Positions 11,005 through 20,944 are shown, counted from the stretch's first letter. The stretch: DNA of 64,000 nucleotides from Micrasema longulum (GCA_022494885.1 JAGVSM010004256.1:372001-436000), one strand, 5' to 3'. The notes: generated by a model not told the origin, from the sequence alone. Numbers and translations: made by a program.

Positions 11005-11208
11005 TCATAAGTTTTGTAAAGTTAATGCATTAGGATATATAGGCAATAAAAGTAAGAAAGTCCTTGAAACCAAACTCGTGTAAGAAAAGGGCGGGCATTC
11101 TCCGGCAAATGGCGGCAAAAGTTCGTCGTACATTTCGATAATGTTTGACATCGGCGAATAAAACGCCTTCACAAAACTCTTCCAGAAATTACTCTCCAGA
11201 AACTGCAA
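11005..11208 (-). CDS. Unrecognised antisense exon-like ORF (speculative)
   Basis: A 67-codon open frame in unusually GC-rich sequence for the area. It begins after TTCTCAATTTGCAG, a fair splice acceptor. Readable parts include FWKSFVKAFYSPMSNIIEMY and ELLPPFAGECPPFSYTSLV. I do not recognise a family. No clear donor follows. It may equally be part of a conserved non-coding or repeat segment, and it sits back to back with the candidate first exon at 10969. Confidence 0.2.
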   Translation of the reverse strand: MQFLESNFWKSFVKAFYSPMSNIIEMYDELLPPFAGECPPFSYTSLVSRTFLLLLPIYPNALTLQNL

Positions 11209-11359
11209 ATTGAGAAGCTCAGTACAAGAGAAGCATAAGCGATTAAATACTAATCAAATTCACAGATATTTCAACAAAGTTGAAAAACCCTATTGAGAAT
11301 GGGATAGAAGTAAAGGCATTTACAAGGCGTATGACTTTAAATGCACTGCATTTTTTCTG

Positions 11360-11400
11360 GGTTCAATCCCGAGGATTAGTTTGCAGCAAACACTCACGTC
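11360..11400 (+). repeat. B-box-like SINE scrap
   Basis: CTGGGTTCAATCCCGAG resembles the T-arm/B-box of a tRNA-derived SINE immediately left of the foldback element. No A box is seen. Confidence 0.3.
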
Positions 11401-11421
11401 TCCCCTTCCATTTATTGCGAT

Positions 11422-11798
11422 CCTTAGGGGTGGTTTTCTGAATTTTTCACCCGAGTGAGTAATTTACGGATTTTTATTTTTTATATGCGCTTACATTTTG
11501 CTTCATATCTGGCCACACTGATTATCAAACGTCAAATAAATATGACCACGTGAAATCAAACAAGATGATTTTCATTAAGAACATTATTGCGACGTCGAGC
11601 ATTACTCAGAACACTTAGGTTGAATTGGTCAAACCGCGTGAGTTTTTTTTCAGGTTTTAAAAAGTTTTATACGTCATTTGACGTTGATTTACCAGTGTGC
11701 CCATTATATGAAGCAAAGTGTCGTCGTATTAAAAAAAAAATCCCCAAATTAATCACTCTCTAGGGGGCAGAGAAGATTCAGAATACCACCACAGGGCC
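11422..11798. mobile_element. Foldback MITE (GGTGGTATTCTGAATC family), copy 1
   Basis: The arms pair over their length: AGGGGTGGTTTTCTGAAT (11427-11442) against GATTCAGAATACCACCAC (11776-11793); GAGTGAGTAATT against AATTAATCACTCTC; and deeper CACACTGATTATCAAACGTC (about 11515-11535) against CATTTGACGTTGATTTACCAGTG. The interior has no ORF. A second complete copy lies at 47745-48090. Confidence 0.85.
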
Positions 11799-11949
11799 TC
11801 TTTTCAACTGGCCATATTATGTTTATGTACAATATTTGATATCGACGGGCTCGTTCTCTGTTGTTTGTACCCCCTACCGTTCCTTACAAAATAGTATGTA
11901 GGAGATTTTGTGACGCAAAATGTGGTCAATCCAATTAGCACGTCTTTTC

Positions 11950-12040
11950 GAAACTAGTTTAAGTGATTACTTTAACGCACTGTGTAGCATTCGCCATTTG
12001 GCTTGTGTTTCAACATTTGTATTTTTTAACTCTTCCATCC
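11950..12040 (-). repeat. GTGGCCACTT-family repeat, degenerate
   Basis: AGTTTAAGTGATTACTTTAA, CACTGTGTAGCATTCGCCAT, then TTTCAACATTTGTATTT, match the minus orientation of the family consensus (GTTTAAGTGGCCACTTTACA, CACTGTGTAACATTCACCAT). Confidence 0.55.
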
Positions 12041-12074
12041 ATATTTAACCTTTTTTGTTAAATATGGATGGAAG
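12032..12074. repeat. Perfect 18-bp inverted repeat (hairpin)
   Basis: CTTCCATCCATATTTAAC (12032-12049) is followed after 7 bases by its exact complement (12057-12074). It lies at the edge of the degenerate GTGGCCACTT repeat. The TTTTTT in the loop would give a terminator-like shape, but no transcription unit is evident. Confidence 0.85.
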
Positions 12075-12429
12075 ATAATTTCACATTCTAAAAAGCGTCC
12101 GAAAATGCTTTGCAATTTTTATTCTTCTTTTTAGACTCGTTGGTTTTATCAGATTTTTTTTATTATTTTATAAGTGTACGCCATATTCTTCATCTAGATT
12201 TCTATAGAATGGAAATGTGATAATGATTATTATAATTAAAAATACAACGTATCACGTCCTAGATAAAAAACAACACTTTTATTTTGACCTCTGCAGTATT
12301 ACTATTCGAGATTCATAGCATTTCTTAAAGTATTTTTTATTTATGCATGGTTAATGTATAAAATAAATAGGTTTATTTTATATATTTAACGTCTTTAATT
12401 TAGAATACATGAGTAATTTGTGGCGTTTT

Positions 12430-12505
12430 GGAGTCCAACGATAGAGTCGTAGACTCTGGTTAAGGATGTCCAAGGTTCGAACCCTGCCTTTTTTACGACT
12501 AAAAG
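12430..12505 (+). repeat. tRNA-like SINE head, degenerate
   Basis: CCAAGGTTCGAACCCTGCC is a good B-box/T-arm, and GATAGAGTCGTAGACTCTGG may be the decayed 5' half. The TTTTTT after it would stop polymerase III. Not a functional tRNA: no acceptor pairing. Confidence 0.4.
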
Positions 12506-12540
12506 AAAATGGCTCCACAATTAAAATATTTGGGTACAAT

Positions 12541-12748
12541 AGCCGGCAGTAACAGACATTGAGCTTAAGAAAGAGACTGTCAGCCATAATCAGGTAACTC
12601 CGGCTTTGTAGAGCGACGTCTCTGTCTCACGAGTCAACAAGGATGAATGACAAAGACGACGCTCTCTACAAAGCCGAAGTTAGCCGATTATGGCCTACAG
12701 TCACTTTCTTTAGCCCGTTGTCTCTTATTTACCGCTGGCAACTGCAAG
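12541..12748. mobile_element. Foldback element, ~208 bp, arms ~80-95 bp
   Basis: The left arm (about 12541-12625) holds AAGAAAGAGACTGTCAGCCA, TAATCAGGTAACTCCGGC and TTTGTAGAGCGACGTC. The right arm (about 12655-12748) inverts these: GACGACGCTCTCTACAAAGC, CGAAGTTAGCCGATTATGG and CTACAGTCACTTTCTT. The loop is only about 30 bp. No ORF of substance. Confidence 0.8.
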
Positions 12749-12898
12749 CATGTATTTATTTATTCTTGTAATTTTACTTCAATTACTGGGTATTTTTATT
12801 TTACTGTTTTATCACGTTCATATTGTACCGCAATTTTTTTTCGTGTTATGCCTTAAATATATTTTTTTAATGTACATAAGCGTATTAAATAAATAAAT
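12710..12898 (+). mobile_element. Probable retroelement 3' end with (AAAT)n tail
   Basis: AT-rich sequence ending in TATTAAATAAATAAATTGG resembles the tail of the LINEs in this window. No coding block is recognisable, so the call rests on the tail only. Confidence 0.3.
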
Positions 12899-13029
12899 TG
12901 GAATTCAATTAAAGAAAACACATACCTACGTATATATTTCTAATATTAAAGTTCTGTTTAATCGCTGTTTTAATTATGTTTCGTAGGTCATTGTACAATG
13001 TATATTTTCAGTCCATACAATTCTCTGAA

Positions 13030-13400
13030 AATCTTTTAATAATGACAAAATGGAGGAATCATAGAAATACGAGCGGACACCACGAGAACGAAGAACCCGC
13101 TAAGAACATCAGAGATGAGGGCCTTCAGAACGATTACTGGAAATACTCTGCGCGACCGGGTCAGAAATGACTTTCTACTGAAAACGTGCGAAATCACACA
13201 TACGTCCACTGGAGCAAATCCCGTAGAAGATTCTGGAGAGACCACATAAACATGAGACCAGTGTCCATAGCAGCCAAAGAATTGCCTTCCGGACGGCGCC
13301 GGATGGAAGGATGGTTGGGCCTCATCACGGGAGACTAAGTAGTCTAAGTAGAACAGGTCGTCCGATCTACAAGAAGACAAAGAAGAGAGAAGAAAAAAGG
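13030..13400 (+). mobile_element. LINE C-terminal pseudogene (RTE-like)
   Basis: A GC-rich island. One frame gives TGNTLRDRVRNDFLLKTCEI (about 13130-13190), the typical DRVRN-x-(D/E)-L block after the TNEEVL region of LINE C-termini. Frames shift downstream, where WRDHINMRP and GRRRMEGW resemble the basic GRP/GRR block. The tail is AGAAGAGAGAAGAAAAAAGG. At least two frameshifts; no intact ORF. Confidence 0.55.
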
Positions 13401-13935
13401 AAGCGTTGCTAATATGCCTATGCTCAATTTTCTAGTACAGTCCGTGGTTTTAAAAAGAAAAGTTTTTTTGACACATCAGGATAAAAAAGGCATCATAGAT
13501 TGCAAAATTGCTTGAATAGAAAGATAATGATTTACACCCCTCTTCTACCAAACTGCCATTTCATTAATTAACTACCGCCGATGCGATTTCGAACATTAAG
13601 AATTTTCTGTCCAATGAGCGTTCACTTTCATTAAAATTCTAATTGAATTGATAGAAGTGATTCCATCCGGTCCCCTAATGAGAAAAATTATCTTCTGGCT
13701 AATTTCAAATTTAAGCGGAAGAACAAATTTGAATATTTTATTGCTGCGCACTGCAAGCAGAATATTTTACCGTTTTCATTTAATAAAACAATTACATATT
13801 ATCAGCGTTCTAAAAATACATAAATAAAATAAGGTGTTATTTGTTTTAATTACGTTTACGAAAACATTTTACTAAATCTGTATTTTTTAAAGTTTAAAAC
13901 ATTAATACCATAATTTAACAAAAAAAATCCTTTAC
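13400..13935. other. Unassigned AT-rich stretch
   Basis: No repeat partner or coding block seen. It ends at the left copy of the 12-bp direct repeat that flanks the next insertion. Confidence 0.4.
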
Positions 13936-13949
13936 ATTAAAGGGAACAC

Positions 13950-14367
13950 TTTTTTTATTCCACCTTTATTTTTATTTTTTTACCAGCAACCGGGTTACGT
14001 CGTGACCGACATCGTCAGACTGGTGGGAGACTACACATTTCTATTTTATATACAAGTGCAAGCAGGGGTTGTAAATCATGATTTTATAAAATTATGGAAA
14101 TAAAAGAGTTTACATGAAAATCATTTAAATATAAGGTAATAAAAATTATTTGAATTTAAGTTTTGTTTGAATGTATATAATAAAAACTGGTGTAAAATGT
14201 ATAATTTTATGAAGTTTTATAATGAAAATGTATTTGAATTTTATTAAAACTATAACAGGGGCCGCTGGTTGGTAGTTCCGTCTACAGCTATCTACCTCAT
14301 ACGTATTTTTATTATTGTAATTAAAATGCAGTTTCACCAAGAAATGTCAGTAGAAAAACTCAATATA
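13950..14367 (-). mobile_element. 418-bp insertion with 12-bp target duplication and ribozyme-like motif
   Basis: The direct repeat TAAAGGGAACAC occurs at 13938-13949 and again at 14368-14379, exactly flanking the segment. On the minus strand, CTGACGATGTCGGTCACGAC (about 14001-14020) is followed by GTAACCCGGTTG. This parallels the Penelope-arm motif at 38550 (GAAGATGTCGC, then GATGAAACCGGTC). CTGACGA matches the hammerhead CUGANGA core and GTCG/CGAC could be stem II, but the GAAA is changed to GTAAC. The interior has no coding block. Length and structure suggest a short Penelope-derived or retrozyme-like non-autonomous element; this is inference. Confidence 0.55.
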
Positions 14368-14483
14368 TAAAGGGAACACGACAAAAAAAAGGCTCATAAA
14401 CCAACTGGTCTAAAAAAAAGTATGACTATTAGAAGGTGCTTTCAGGGCTGTCTAGAAGGTGAAGAATTTTGATGAGCCTCACC

Positions 14484-14655
14484 TATATCTGCAGATGGAA
14501 CAGTTAAAGTAATATGGATATTTAAACTTAAGCAGAATGGTGAGTGTTACACGATGTGCATATAGTGATCAATTAAACCAGCCAATGATAGATTATAAGC
14601 CCTGTAAGTTCCTAGACTTGTATAGCCCCTTTCGAAAAATATTTTTCGTCAGAAT
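14484..14655 (+). repeat. GTGGCCACTT-family repeat, diverged
   Basis: GCAGAATGGTGAGTGTTACA, TTAAACCAGCCAATGATAG and ATAAGCCCTGTAAGTTCCTA follow the family order. The GTGGCCACTT core is mutated (AGTGATCAATT). Confidence 0.65.
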
Positions 14656-14904
14656 CGAAGTGTCATGTTTACTGTAGTAATTAATAAACACACATAAAAA
14701 AATGTAATCAAACTTCGCCTATTGTTATCGCTCAAAATAATTATACATATTTAAAGAGGTGTAATTTCTTAGGAATCTCTGCATACAAAATGATCCGGTT
14801 AATTAAAGTTCTCTACCAACGACGACTACATTTTAGGAGTTGATTAGCTCCAACAAAAAACAACCACCAATGAATTTAAAAAATAATTGTTTTTATTTTA
14901 CTGT

Positions 14905-15350
14905 TAATAAAAAAAATATCGCATATGCGATAAAATAGAATAATAACTCCAAAAAACAGAATTTTTAGGAGAGGCTAAAAATTGAATTAAAATTTATCTT
15001 AAAATCGTGTATTTTTTATTGGGTTTTTTTCATCGCTTCACAGTGCCGATATGTCATATATATTTAGAGATTTGTCCGGAAAAATACCGTTTTCTAAGAA
15101 ATTCTCATGTGTCATAAATAAATAGTTAAAATATAACATTGTTTGAGTACGGCGGCGCTCAAATAAGTGTAGGTTTGTCTAATTGTGTTACACTCGTACA
15201 TTCATCAAGCGGTAAATCATAAAGCTAGAATTGTAAAAAAAAATAGCATGTGAAAGTTTTTTATGATTCATTCGGTATGCTTAACTAAAAATTAGTTTTT
15301 TTAGTTATGACTCTATTTTATCGGATGTGCGATACTATTGTACGATACTC
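14905..15350. mobile_element. Possible MITE with short inverted ends
   Basis: CGATAAAATAGAATAATAAC (about 14928-14947) pairs with GTTATGACTCTATTTTATCG (15306-15325), and the flanks ATCGCATATGCG and GGATGTGCGATA extend the pairing. The interior contains a short GC-richer piece (GTACGGCGGCGCTC). Only one copy seen. Confidence 0.5.
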
Positions 15351-15589
15351 GTATGTGAGAAAATACAGGTTCGTATTATCGTTTTTTTATTATTACAACT
15401 CTCACACAGAGTATAAATAAAAATATGCAAAAGTACCTAAAAAATCTAATATTACAAAATACAATCAAATAAAATTAGTTAAGTTGATCCCGATCATCCA
15501 CTACAGTGTGAATCGCCAGTCAAATACACATAAAACAAATTTTAATATTTGTATTTAATTTGTAAATATGTTGTGTATAAGTATTTTAG

Positions 15590-16430
15590 TTAATTAATTT
15601 ATTTATTTATATACGGCATTTCTGCCATTTACATATATGTGGTATAAAGAGTGCTTAAAAATAAAAATATTTTTAAAAAAATCGAGCATGAAATATTAAT
15701 ATACTCGTACTGTACACATTATTAATAACTTGAAATACATATATATTTTAAAGAAATTATACAATAACAAAATACATTAATCAATCAAATTATAACTATT
15801 ACAACCCAATCTTCTGAAGATAATTTGCTCTTTTTGATAAAAATATGTTGGTCACTTTATTTTTTAAGTTAGGCAGAGATAAACTAAATATATCAAAATT
15901 TGATGCATATTCATTCCCGATATTCTGTAATCTAACAAAAGATGAGTTATATTGAGCTACCGTTCGAGAGTTTTGACGATAAAATATTGTAGATGTTCTG
16001 CTTAATCTAGGTGGTACATAGAATGAAATCAATTTCAGTAGATCAGGGGATTAAACATTGGTTTTATTATTTTATATAAAGTCGTAAGATCGGTCGATGT
16101 TCTCCGTTCTTGCAATTAAGTTAATTTAAGAGAGTCTAAAATTTTGTTATAATTTAATTGATTAGTAGAAAAACCCATCTTAAAATTAATATATCTAAGA
16201 AATTTATTCTGAATCCTCTCAATAGAATCTGAGAAAGTGATTCGATAAGGTGACCATATTGGAGAATTATAATCTAGTTGGCTTCTAACTAGAGATGTGT
16301 AAAGATATTTTAATGTGTTTATATTATTAAAATCTTTTCCGGTTCTAAGTACAAATCCTAATAATTTTACAGCTTTGTTAGATATAATTTGATTGAAAAG
16401 AGCACATAGTATCAATTGAAAAATCTAAAA
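15590..16430 (-). mobile_element. LINE C-terminus and 3' UTR (family L2)
   Basis: The minus strand carries the reverse-transcriptase C-terminal region in two pieces. At 16415-16116: KLLGFVLRTGKDF, LYTSLVRSQLDYNSPIWSPY and IERIQNKFLRYINFK, which is the (L/V)R-x-(L/K)LDY-(A/N)SP-x-W plus IQ-x-(K/R)FLR signature of CR1/Jockey-type LINEs. At 16032-15799: FYVPPRLSRTSTIFY, then NSSFVRLQNIGNEY. A frame change separates them at about 16050. The 3' UTR ends in (AAAT)n at 15594-15607. The copy is 5'-truncated near 16430. Confidence 0.85.
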
Positions 16431-17110
16431 TGGGTAAATAACTGATTTTATAATCAGATAATATCTAAAAATTACTACATTTCGAAAGCTCTATCGATTA
16501 AATTAGCTACCGATGCAGAAAAAAGGGAAACGTCATGAAACCGACATTATTTATAAAACTTTTATTTTTCTTATAATACAAAAATAATGTTCATTCATAA
16601 TAATCTCAATTAACTGGTTATTATGTAAACTAAATTGAGAAATCAATAAATAATAGTTATCAATCCATAATCCATATCCAATGGCCATTTGTCAAATATT
16701 TCACAATACAAATAAAAAAGGTTTTTTTATATACTCCATTTAATTGAAGTAAAACATTTCGTGTTGCCAGCCGATGTTTTTTTATGCTTCCTAATAATTG
16801 TGGGAACTTTGTTACTATCGTAACACATTGCATATTGCACATGCCACCACTAGTTAGTAATACTGTGGGGGCAAGCAGTGAGGGGGCGTGATTTAGGGAT
16901 TTAGGTTCATTCCTTCCCCTAGGACTTTCAGGGTAGCTGCCCCCATTTGGCAAAACTGTGAGAACGGATGTTGATTAATGCGTGTGTTGGAATCAATGCG
17001 TTATATTCCCATTTGGGGGAAGATATAAAGAAGTGAATAGTGTTTACTATTGGAATTATTCAGGTTAAGTAGCGGCGTGAATGCGCTGTTACGGGAACTA
17101 ATAATGAGAT
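16430..17110. other. Unassigned stretch with a C-rich patch
   Basis: No ORF of note. At 16860-16945 a G-rich block (CTGTGGGGGCAAGCAGTGAG) and TTCCCCTAGG/GCTGCCCCCATTTGG stand out from the AT-rich background. No partner found. Confidence 0.35.
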
Positions 17111-17760
17111 AAAAATGATTTAAGCTAATATTAATGATATAATAACCCAATCCAAAAACACACATTTGTTTTGTAATAGATAAGAATAAATTAATATGTC
17201 GATTTTTAACTTTTTTTGGTTATTATTTTGCGGACATTTATACAGTTCATAGGGTATTAATATAACAATATAAGAATGGTCAAAATCTATAAAAAATAAG
17301 AAAAAAGCATTGACAAATAAAAGGGACATCAAGACAAGATCTGGATTATTTATTTAGTGCTTGTTCAAACCGTTGTTAACTTAACCCAAAAAAGTCCAGA
17401 TCTTGTCTCGAGTTAACAATACGACAAAGACGGGTCATTGGAGAATTAAGGCCATAGTTTGTTCAATGCTGATCGATGAACAGTACAGTATTGTTTCTCA
17501 ACCTGGATTGGAATATGGAATTTTACCTGTCGTAGTAATGATGACACATCGATTATACCATTTAGTATGCCAAATATATATATGGAATCAATATAAGTTC
17601 AACGTTTTCTGTAAACTATAAATATTTAACATTGACTCTATATCAGCATATGAATAGTTAACTCTCTGTAGTTTAAGCATACACGCTACTTTTCGTACAA
17701 ACCGATGTTGGACTGATTCAATGTGATTAATGCGATTCACATAGAATGGAGACATCTAGA
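17110..17760 (-). mobile_element. LINE C-terminus and 3' UTR (family L1), antisense
   Basis: The reverse complement is nearly collinear with 61560-62060. Shared stretches include CATTGAATCAGTCCAACATC, ATAGAGTCAATGTTAAATAT, ATTGATTCCATATATAT, GGCATACTAAATGGTATAAT and CTGTTCATCGATCAGCAT. Small deletions and substitutions break the frame. The 3' UTR start (GATGTCCCTT, TTGTCAATGCTT) is also shared. The 5' truncation point (17760) directly abuts a GTGGCCACTT repeat. Confidence 0.9.
17332..17408. repeat. Conserved 14-bp stem at the L1 LINE stop codon
   Basis: AGACAAGATCTGGA (17332-17345) and TCCAGATCTTGTCT (17395-17408) are exact inverted copies separated by 49 bases that include the LINE stop codon. 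The same pair occurs in the other copy at 61929-61942 and 61992-62005. Confidence 0.85.
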
Positions 17761-17761
17761 A

Positions 17762-17985
17762 GATGAATGAAGAATGGTGAATGTTACACAGTGTGTAAAG
17801 TGGCCACTTAAACCAGCCATTGACAGGTCATAAGCCCTGTAAATGCCTAGACTTCCATATTCCCTTATTTTAGGTATTCTTCATCCCTGTTGTAATTTGT
17901 TAATCTTAACGACTCCCGAGGGGGTGAAACCCAGTCTTTTGTCTACAAACATTTGGACAAACTCAAATATTGTAATATTAATATG
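17762..17985 (+). repeat. GTGGCCACTT-family repeat
   Basis: Contains GAATGGTGAATGTTACACAG, GTGTGTAAAGTGGCCACTTA, CCAGCCATTGACAGGTCATA, GTAAATGCCTAGACTTCCAT and the distal part CCCGAGGGGGTGAAACCCAG through CAAACATTTGGACAAACTC. Confidence 0.85.
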
Positions 17986-17989
17986 TGTT

Positions 17990-18605
17990 TCAAATTTTAG
18001 AGTTACAGTGATGACATTTACTAGATGCGTAAAAGTAGATACGTACAGATTTTTTTTTTAAATGTACCTTTTATGAAATTTATTAATAAAAAATGAAAAA
18101 TTGGAATATTTTTTTTTTCTGAATAAACTCTTTTTAAATATAATATGTTTACCAATACTTCCATTAGGTTATATCAAAATCCATCTAAGTGTACGTTTAA
18201 AATCATTGATATATGATTACTTTTTTCCTCTAAATATTATTACCCTTACGTAAGCTTTATTACAAACGGATGTTGGTCGAATTCCGAAGGAATGTCGCGA
18301 TGACAAAAAAAAGTGCACAAAGTGGATATTCGAGTTCAGATTGGGATCGTCGCCTCGTAGGAACGCCGAACACGTGTGCGGGACCAACCCGAATATTTAC
18401 TAAAATCATATCATATTTGTAACATGTGGAATTATAATTAAATACGAAAAGGGTAAATAAAAATGATAACTGAGCATTTCTGTAATACGACCAATACTAT
18501 ATATTATATGCCAAGTACCCATACGTTTTTATTTTTTGTAAAAGTTTTTTTTTTGTTTTATTCCGATAACAAATATAAGTCTACGATATTGTACAATTTT
18601 CATAT
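17990..18605. other. Unassigned AT-rich stretch
   Basis: No repeat partner or coding block seen. A short GC-richer piece lies at 18255-18390. Confidence 0.35.
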
Positions 18606-18607
18606 TA

Positions 18608-18897
18608 ACATGTTACAACAGAGGTGAAGAACATTTAAGAAAAGGTAATATAGAAGTCTAGGCATCTACAGGGCTTATGACCTGTCAATGGCTGGTTTAA
18701 GTGGCCACTTTACACACTGTGTAACATTCACCATTCTGCCTATATTTAAACATCTATATTCCTTCAATTCTTTCATCTGTTGATGTTTTTGAAGTTAAAG
18801 AGCTGAAACCTTTTATTTATGCGGGTGAGATTCATCTAATTGAATTATTTCACCTACATACTAGGCAACGCCTGAAAATGTTATTTTTCAATTTCTA
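18608..18897 (-). repeat. GTGGCCACTT-family repeat, near full-length
   Basis: Minus orientation. From left: TTACAACAGAGGTGAAGAAC, AGTCTAGGCATCTACAGGGC, GGTTTAAGTGGCCACTTTAC, CATTCACCATTCTGCC, then the proximal end TTCATCTAATTGAATTATTT and CTAGGCAACGCCTG. This copy defines the proximal terminus. Confidence 0.85.
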
Positions 18898-18987
18898 TAC
18901 TTCTTCATGGACTAGGAGTTAACATTATTTTATTTGTCCAGTTTTTAGATAATGATTGATTAACCCCTGGGAAGAAAGAGAATAATT

Positions 18988-19196
18988 ATTACAACAGAGA
19001 TGATAAACATTTAAGAAAAGGTAATATAGAAGTCTAGGCATCTACAGGGCTTATGACCTGTCAATGGCTGGTTTAAGTGGCCACTTTACACACTGTGTAA
19101 CATTCACCATTCTGCCTATATTTGAACATCTATATTCCTTCAATTCTTTCATCAGTTGATGTTTAGATCATAGCTAGTAAACAAATACTTCACGCA
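18988..19196 (-). repeat. GTGGCCACTT-family repeat, tandem neighbour
   Basis: Almost the same sequence as the preceding copy, from TTACAACAGAGATGATAAAC to TTCATCAGTTGATGTTTAGA. It then joins TAGCTAGTAAACAAATACTT, a junction shared with the copy at 35264-35552. Confidence 0.85.
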
Positions 19197-19420
19197 TCTG
19201 TTGATGTTTGTGAAGTTTAAGAATGTTACAGTGTGTAAAGTGGCCACTTAAACCAGCTATTGACAGGTCATAAGCCCTGTAGATGCCTAGACTTCTATAT
19301 TACCTTTTCTTAAATGTTCTTCATCTCTGTTGTAATATGTTAATATAATGAGCTCCCCAGGGAGTTGAATCCAGTCCTTGTCTACAAAAATTTGGACAAA
19401 CTCAAAATATTGTTGATTTT
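19197..19420 (+). repeat. GTGGCCACTT-family repeat, opposite orientation
   Basis: Head-to-head with the preceding copy. Contains GTTACAGTGTGTAAAGTGGC, CTGTAGATGCCTAGACTTCT and the distal GAGCTCCCCAGGGAGTTGAA through AATTTGGACAAACTC. The pair forms a long interrupted palindrome (about 18990-19330). Confidence 0.85.
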
Positions 19421-19451
19421 CATATTAATTAAATACATGTATTTAAATTAA

Positions 19452-19800
19452 CGTTTCCCATTACGTAAAAGAAAAATACAATTCTTGTGTACATAATGGG
19501 GAGTGACGTCTTGCAACAGTTTGTTTATTTTATTTTTAATTATTAATATTTTTAAGGTAACGTATAAATTACAAAAATAAAACGTAAAAAAAACTGTGAA
19601 AATAATATTAAAAATATGAACGGTGTTTTTCATCAGTGCTACACAAAAAAGAATTATAAATGTAACTTTTCACTTCTTTCTTAAATATATTGTATTCCTG
19701 ACTGCACTTTTTTTCGTTTTTATTTTTTCTTTTCATTAAAGAAAAATATTCCTCTGAGTGTATAATGATGTTGTGCTGTAGTTGTTTTTAATTTGGGAAT
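19452..19800 (+). repeat. AACGTTTCC-ATTACGTAAAAG repeat, copy 2
   Basis: AACGTTTCCCATTACGTAAA at the start, TACATAATGGGGAGTGACGT, ATCAGTGCTACACAAAA, GTATTCCTGACTGCAC and TGATGTTGTGCTGTAGTTG near the end. It is inverted and nearly complete again at 38000-38348. Confidence 0.75.
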
Positions 19801-20031
19801 TTAGATATTACCACCTGTTCTAGGTCGCGTACTTACGTTTTGTGACCTAGAAATACTACTATTTATTTTGTCTTTATGCATTTGAAGCAAACAATTCTTT
19901 TAATCTCTCTCTCTCACTTTCTCTCTCTTAATTATTAAAATTAGTTGGTTGATTTAATATCTATAACTGTCTTTCAGAATCGATGTAAAACTTCTTAAAA
20001 AGAAGTATAAAATAATGATAAATGTATATTC

Positions 20032-20098
20032 TGGTATTGCCTAGTTGGTGAAATAATTCAATTAGATGAATGTCACACGCATCAATAAAGATTACAGT
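20032..20098 (+). repeat. GTGGCCACTT-family proximal-end fragment
   Basis: TATTGCCTAGTTGGTGAAAT, AATTCAATTAGATGAATG and AATAAAGATTACAG equal the proximal terminus of the family. It is cut at 20098 by the T-run of the next element. Confidence 0.75.
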
Positions 20099-20390
20099 TT
20101 TTTTTTATTGTTATTTAATTTTATTCATACAAATACATACATCTTACAAAAAAATAAATATAATAACGTTTCCCAAACTCTATGAGGCCAAGGGCCCTGT
20201 GTGGAGTTGGGATACAACATAATGGAAAGTGGAAGCACGCATATCATTAAATAATGGCAAAAATAAAAATAAAATATTATTACATAAACATACATATATT
20301 TCAAAGGGCATCTGGACAACACGCTTAAAAGTATATGAATCTACGCAATATCTCGCAGCAGTCACATAGACATGTCACGTCACGTCACGT
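20098..20390 (-). mobile_element. Retroelement 3' end with A-tail (minus)
   Basis: On the minus strand the segment ends GAATAAAATTAAATAAC then A8. It carries ATATGCGTGCTTCCACTTTC and an overlapping short ORF. A plus-strand copy of the same 3' region lies at 20680-20895 (also ATATGCGTGCTTCCACTTTC, then CTCAACACAGGGATC). The two form an inverted pair with tails pointing outward. Upstream coding is missing, so the class is uncertain, LINE preferred. Confidence 0.6.
20375..20390. repeat. (TCACG)n microsatellite
   Basis: Three tandem TCACG units plus T. Confidence 0.85.
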
Positions 20391-20409
20391 TTTACTTCAC
20401 ATAAGAGTA

Positions 20410-20505
20410 GATCAACAGATGGAAGAATTGAGGGTTATAGAGGTTCAAACATAAGCAGAATAGTGAATGTGACAGTTTGTTAAGTGGTCAGTTGAACCAG
20501 AGGAC
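20410..20505 (+). repeat. GTGGCCACTT-family repeat, partial
   Basis: ATCAACAGATGGAAGAATTG, GTTCAAACATAAGCAGAATA and GTGAATGTGACAG, then a degenerate core AAGTGGTCAGTTGAACCAG. It sits between the two inverted retroelement ends. Confidence 0.65.
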
Positions 20506-20679
20506 ACTTTATATTAATGTCGATTTGCTCAGATGTTATTTAGGTTCCTTGGAAATAAATGATAAGTACGACTTTTGTTCAAAGTTTTACTTTTGTTGCT
20601 TCAAGAGTGTTCAATAACCAGGATGAACATATACGAGAGCCATTTTCAGGAGAAGTGTACAAGTTTAGATTTTGTCTAA

Positions 20680-20905
20680 AAGAAGAGACCATTGCGGGAG
20701 ACTGCCGCTAGACATTTCATAAATTTACATACTATTGAGCGTGTTGCCCAATTGTTTATGCAAATTTATGTTTTTGTAATATTTTTTATTTTAGTATTCT
20801 TTAATAATATGCGTGCTTCCACTTTCATTTATGTTTTATCCTAACTCAACACAGGGATCTTTGCCTCGTATAGTTAGGGATACGATTCTTTTTTTTTATT
20901 TGTTT
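20680..20905 (+). mobile_element. Retroelement 3' end (plus), partner of 20098-20390
   Basis: ACTGCCGCTAGACATTTC, GAGCGTGTTGCCCAATTG, ATATGCGTGCTTCCACTTTC, AACTCAACACAGGGATC. All are inverted in the other arm. No coding region retained. Confidence 0.6.
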
Positions 20906-20910
20906 ATTTT

Positions 20911-20944
20911 ATTTATACAAATATAAATTTATATTTGTATAAAT
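20911..20944. repeat. Perfect 34-bp AT palindrome
   Basis: ATTTATACAAATATAAA is followed immediately by its exact complement, giving a loop-less cruciform-capable site. Confidence 0.9.

Noticed and set aside
12032..12074. Rho-independent terminator
   Set aside because: A perfect hairpin, but the T-run is in the loop and this is eukaryotic DNA without a transcription unit here.
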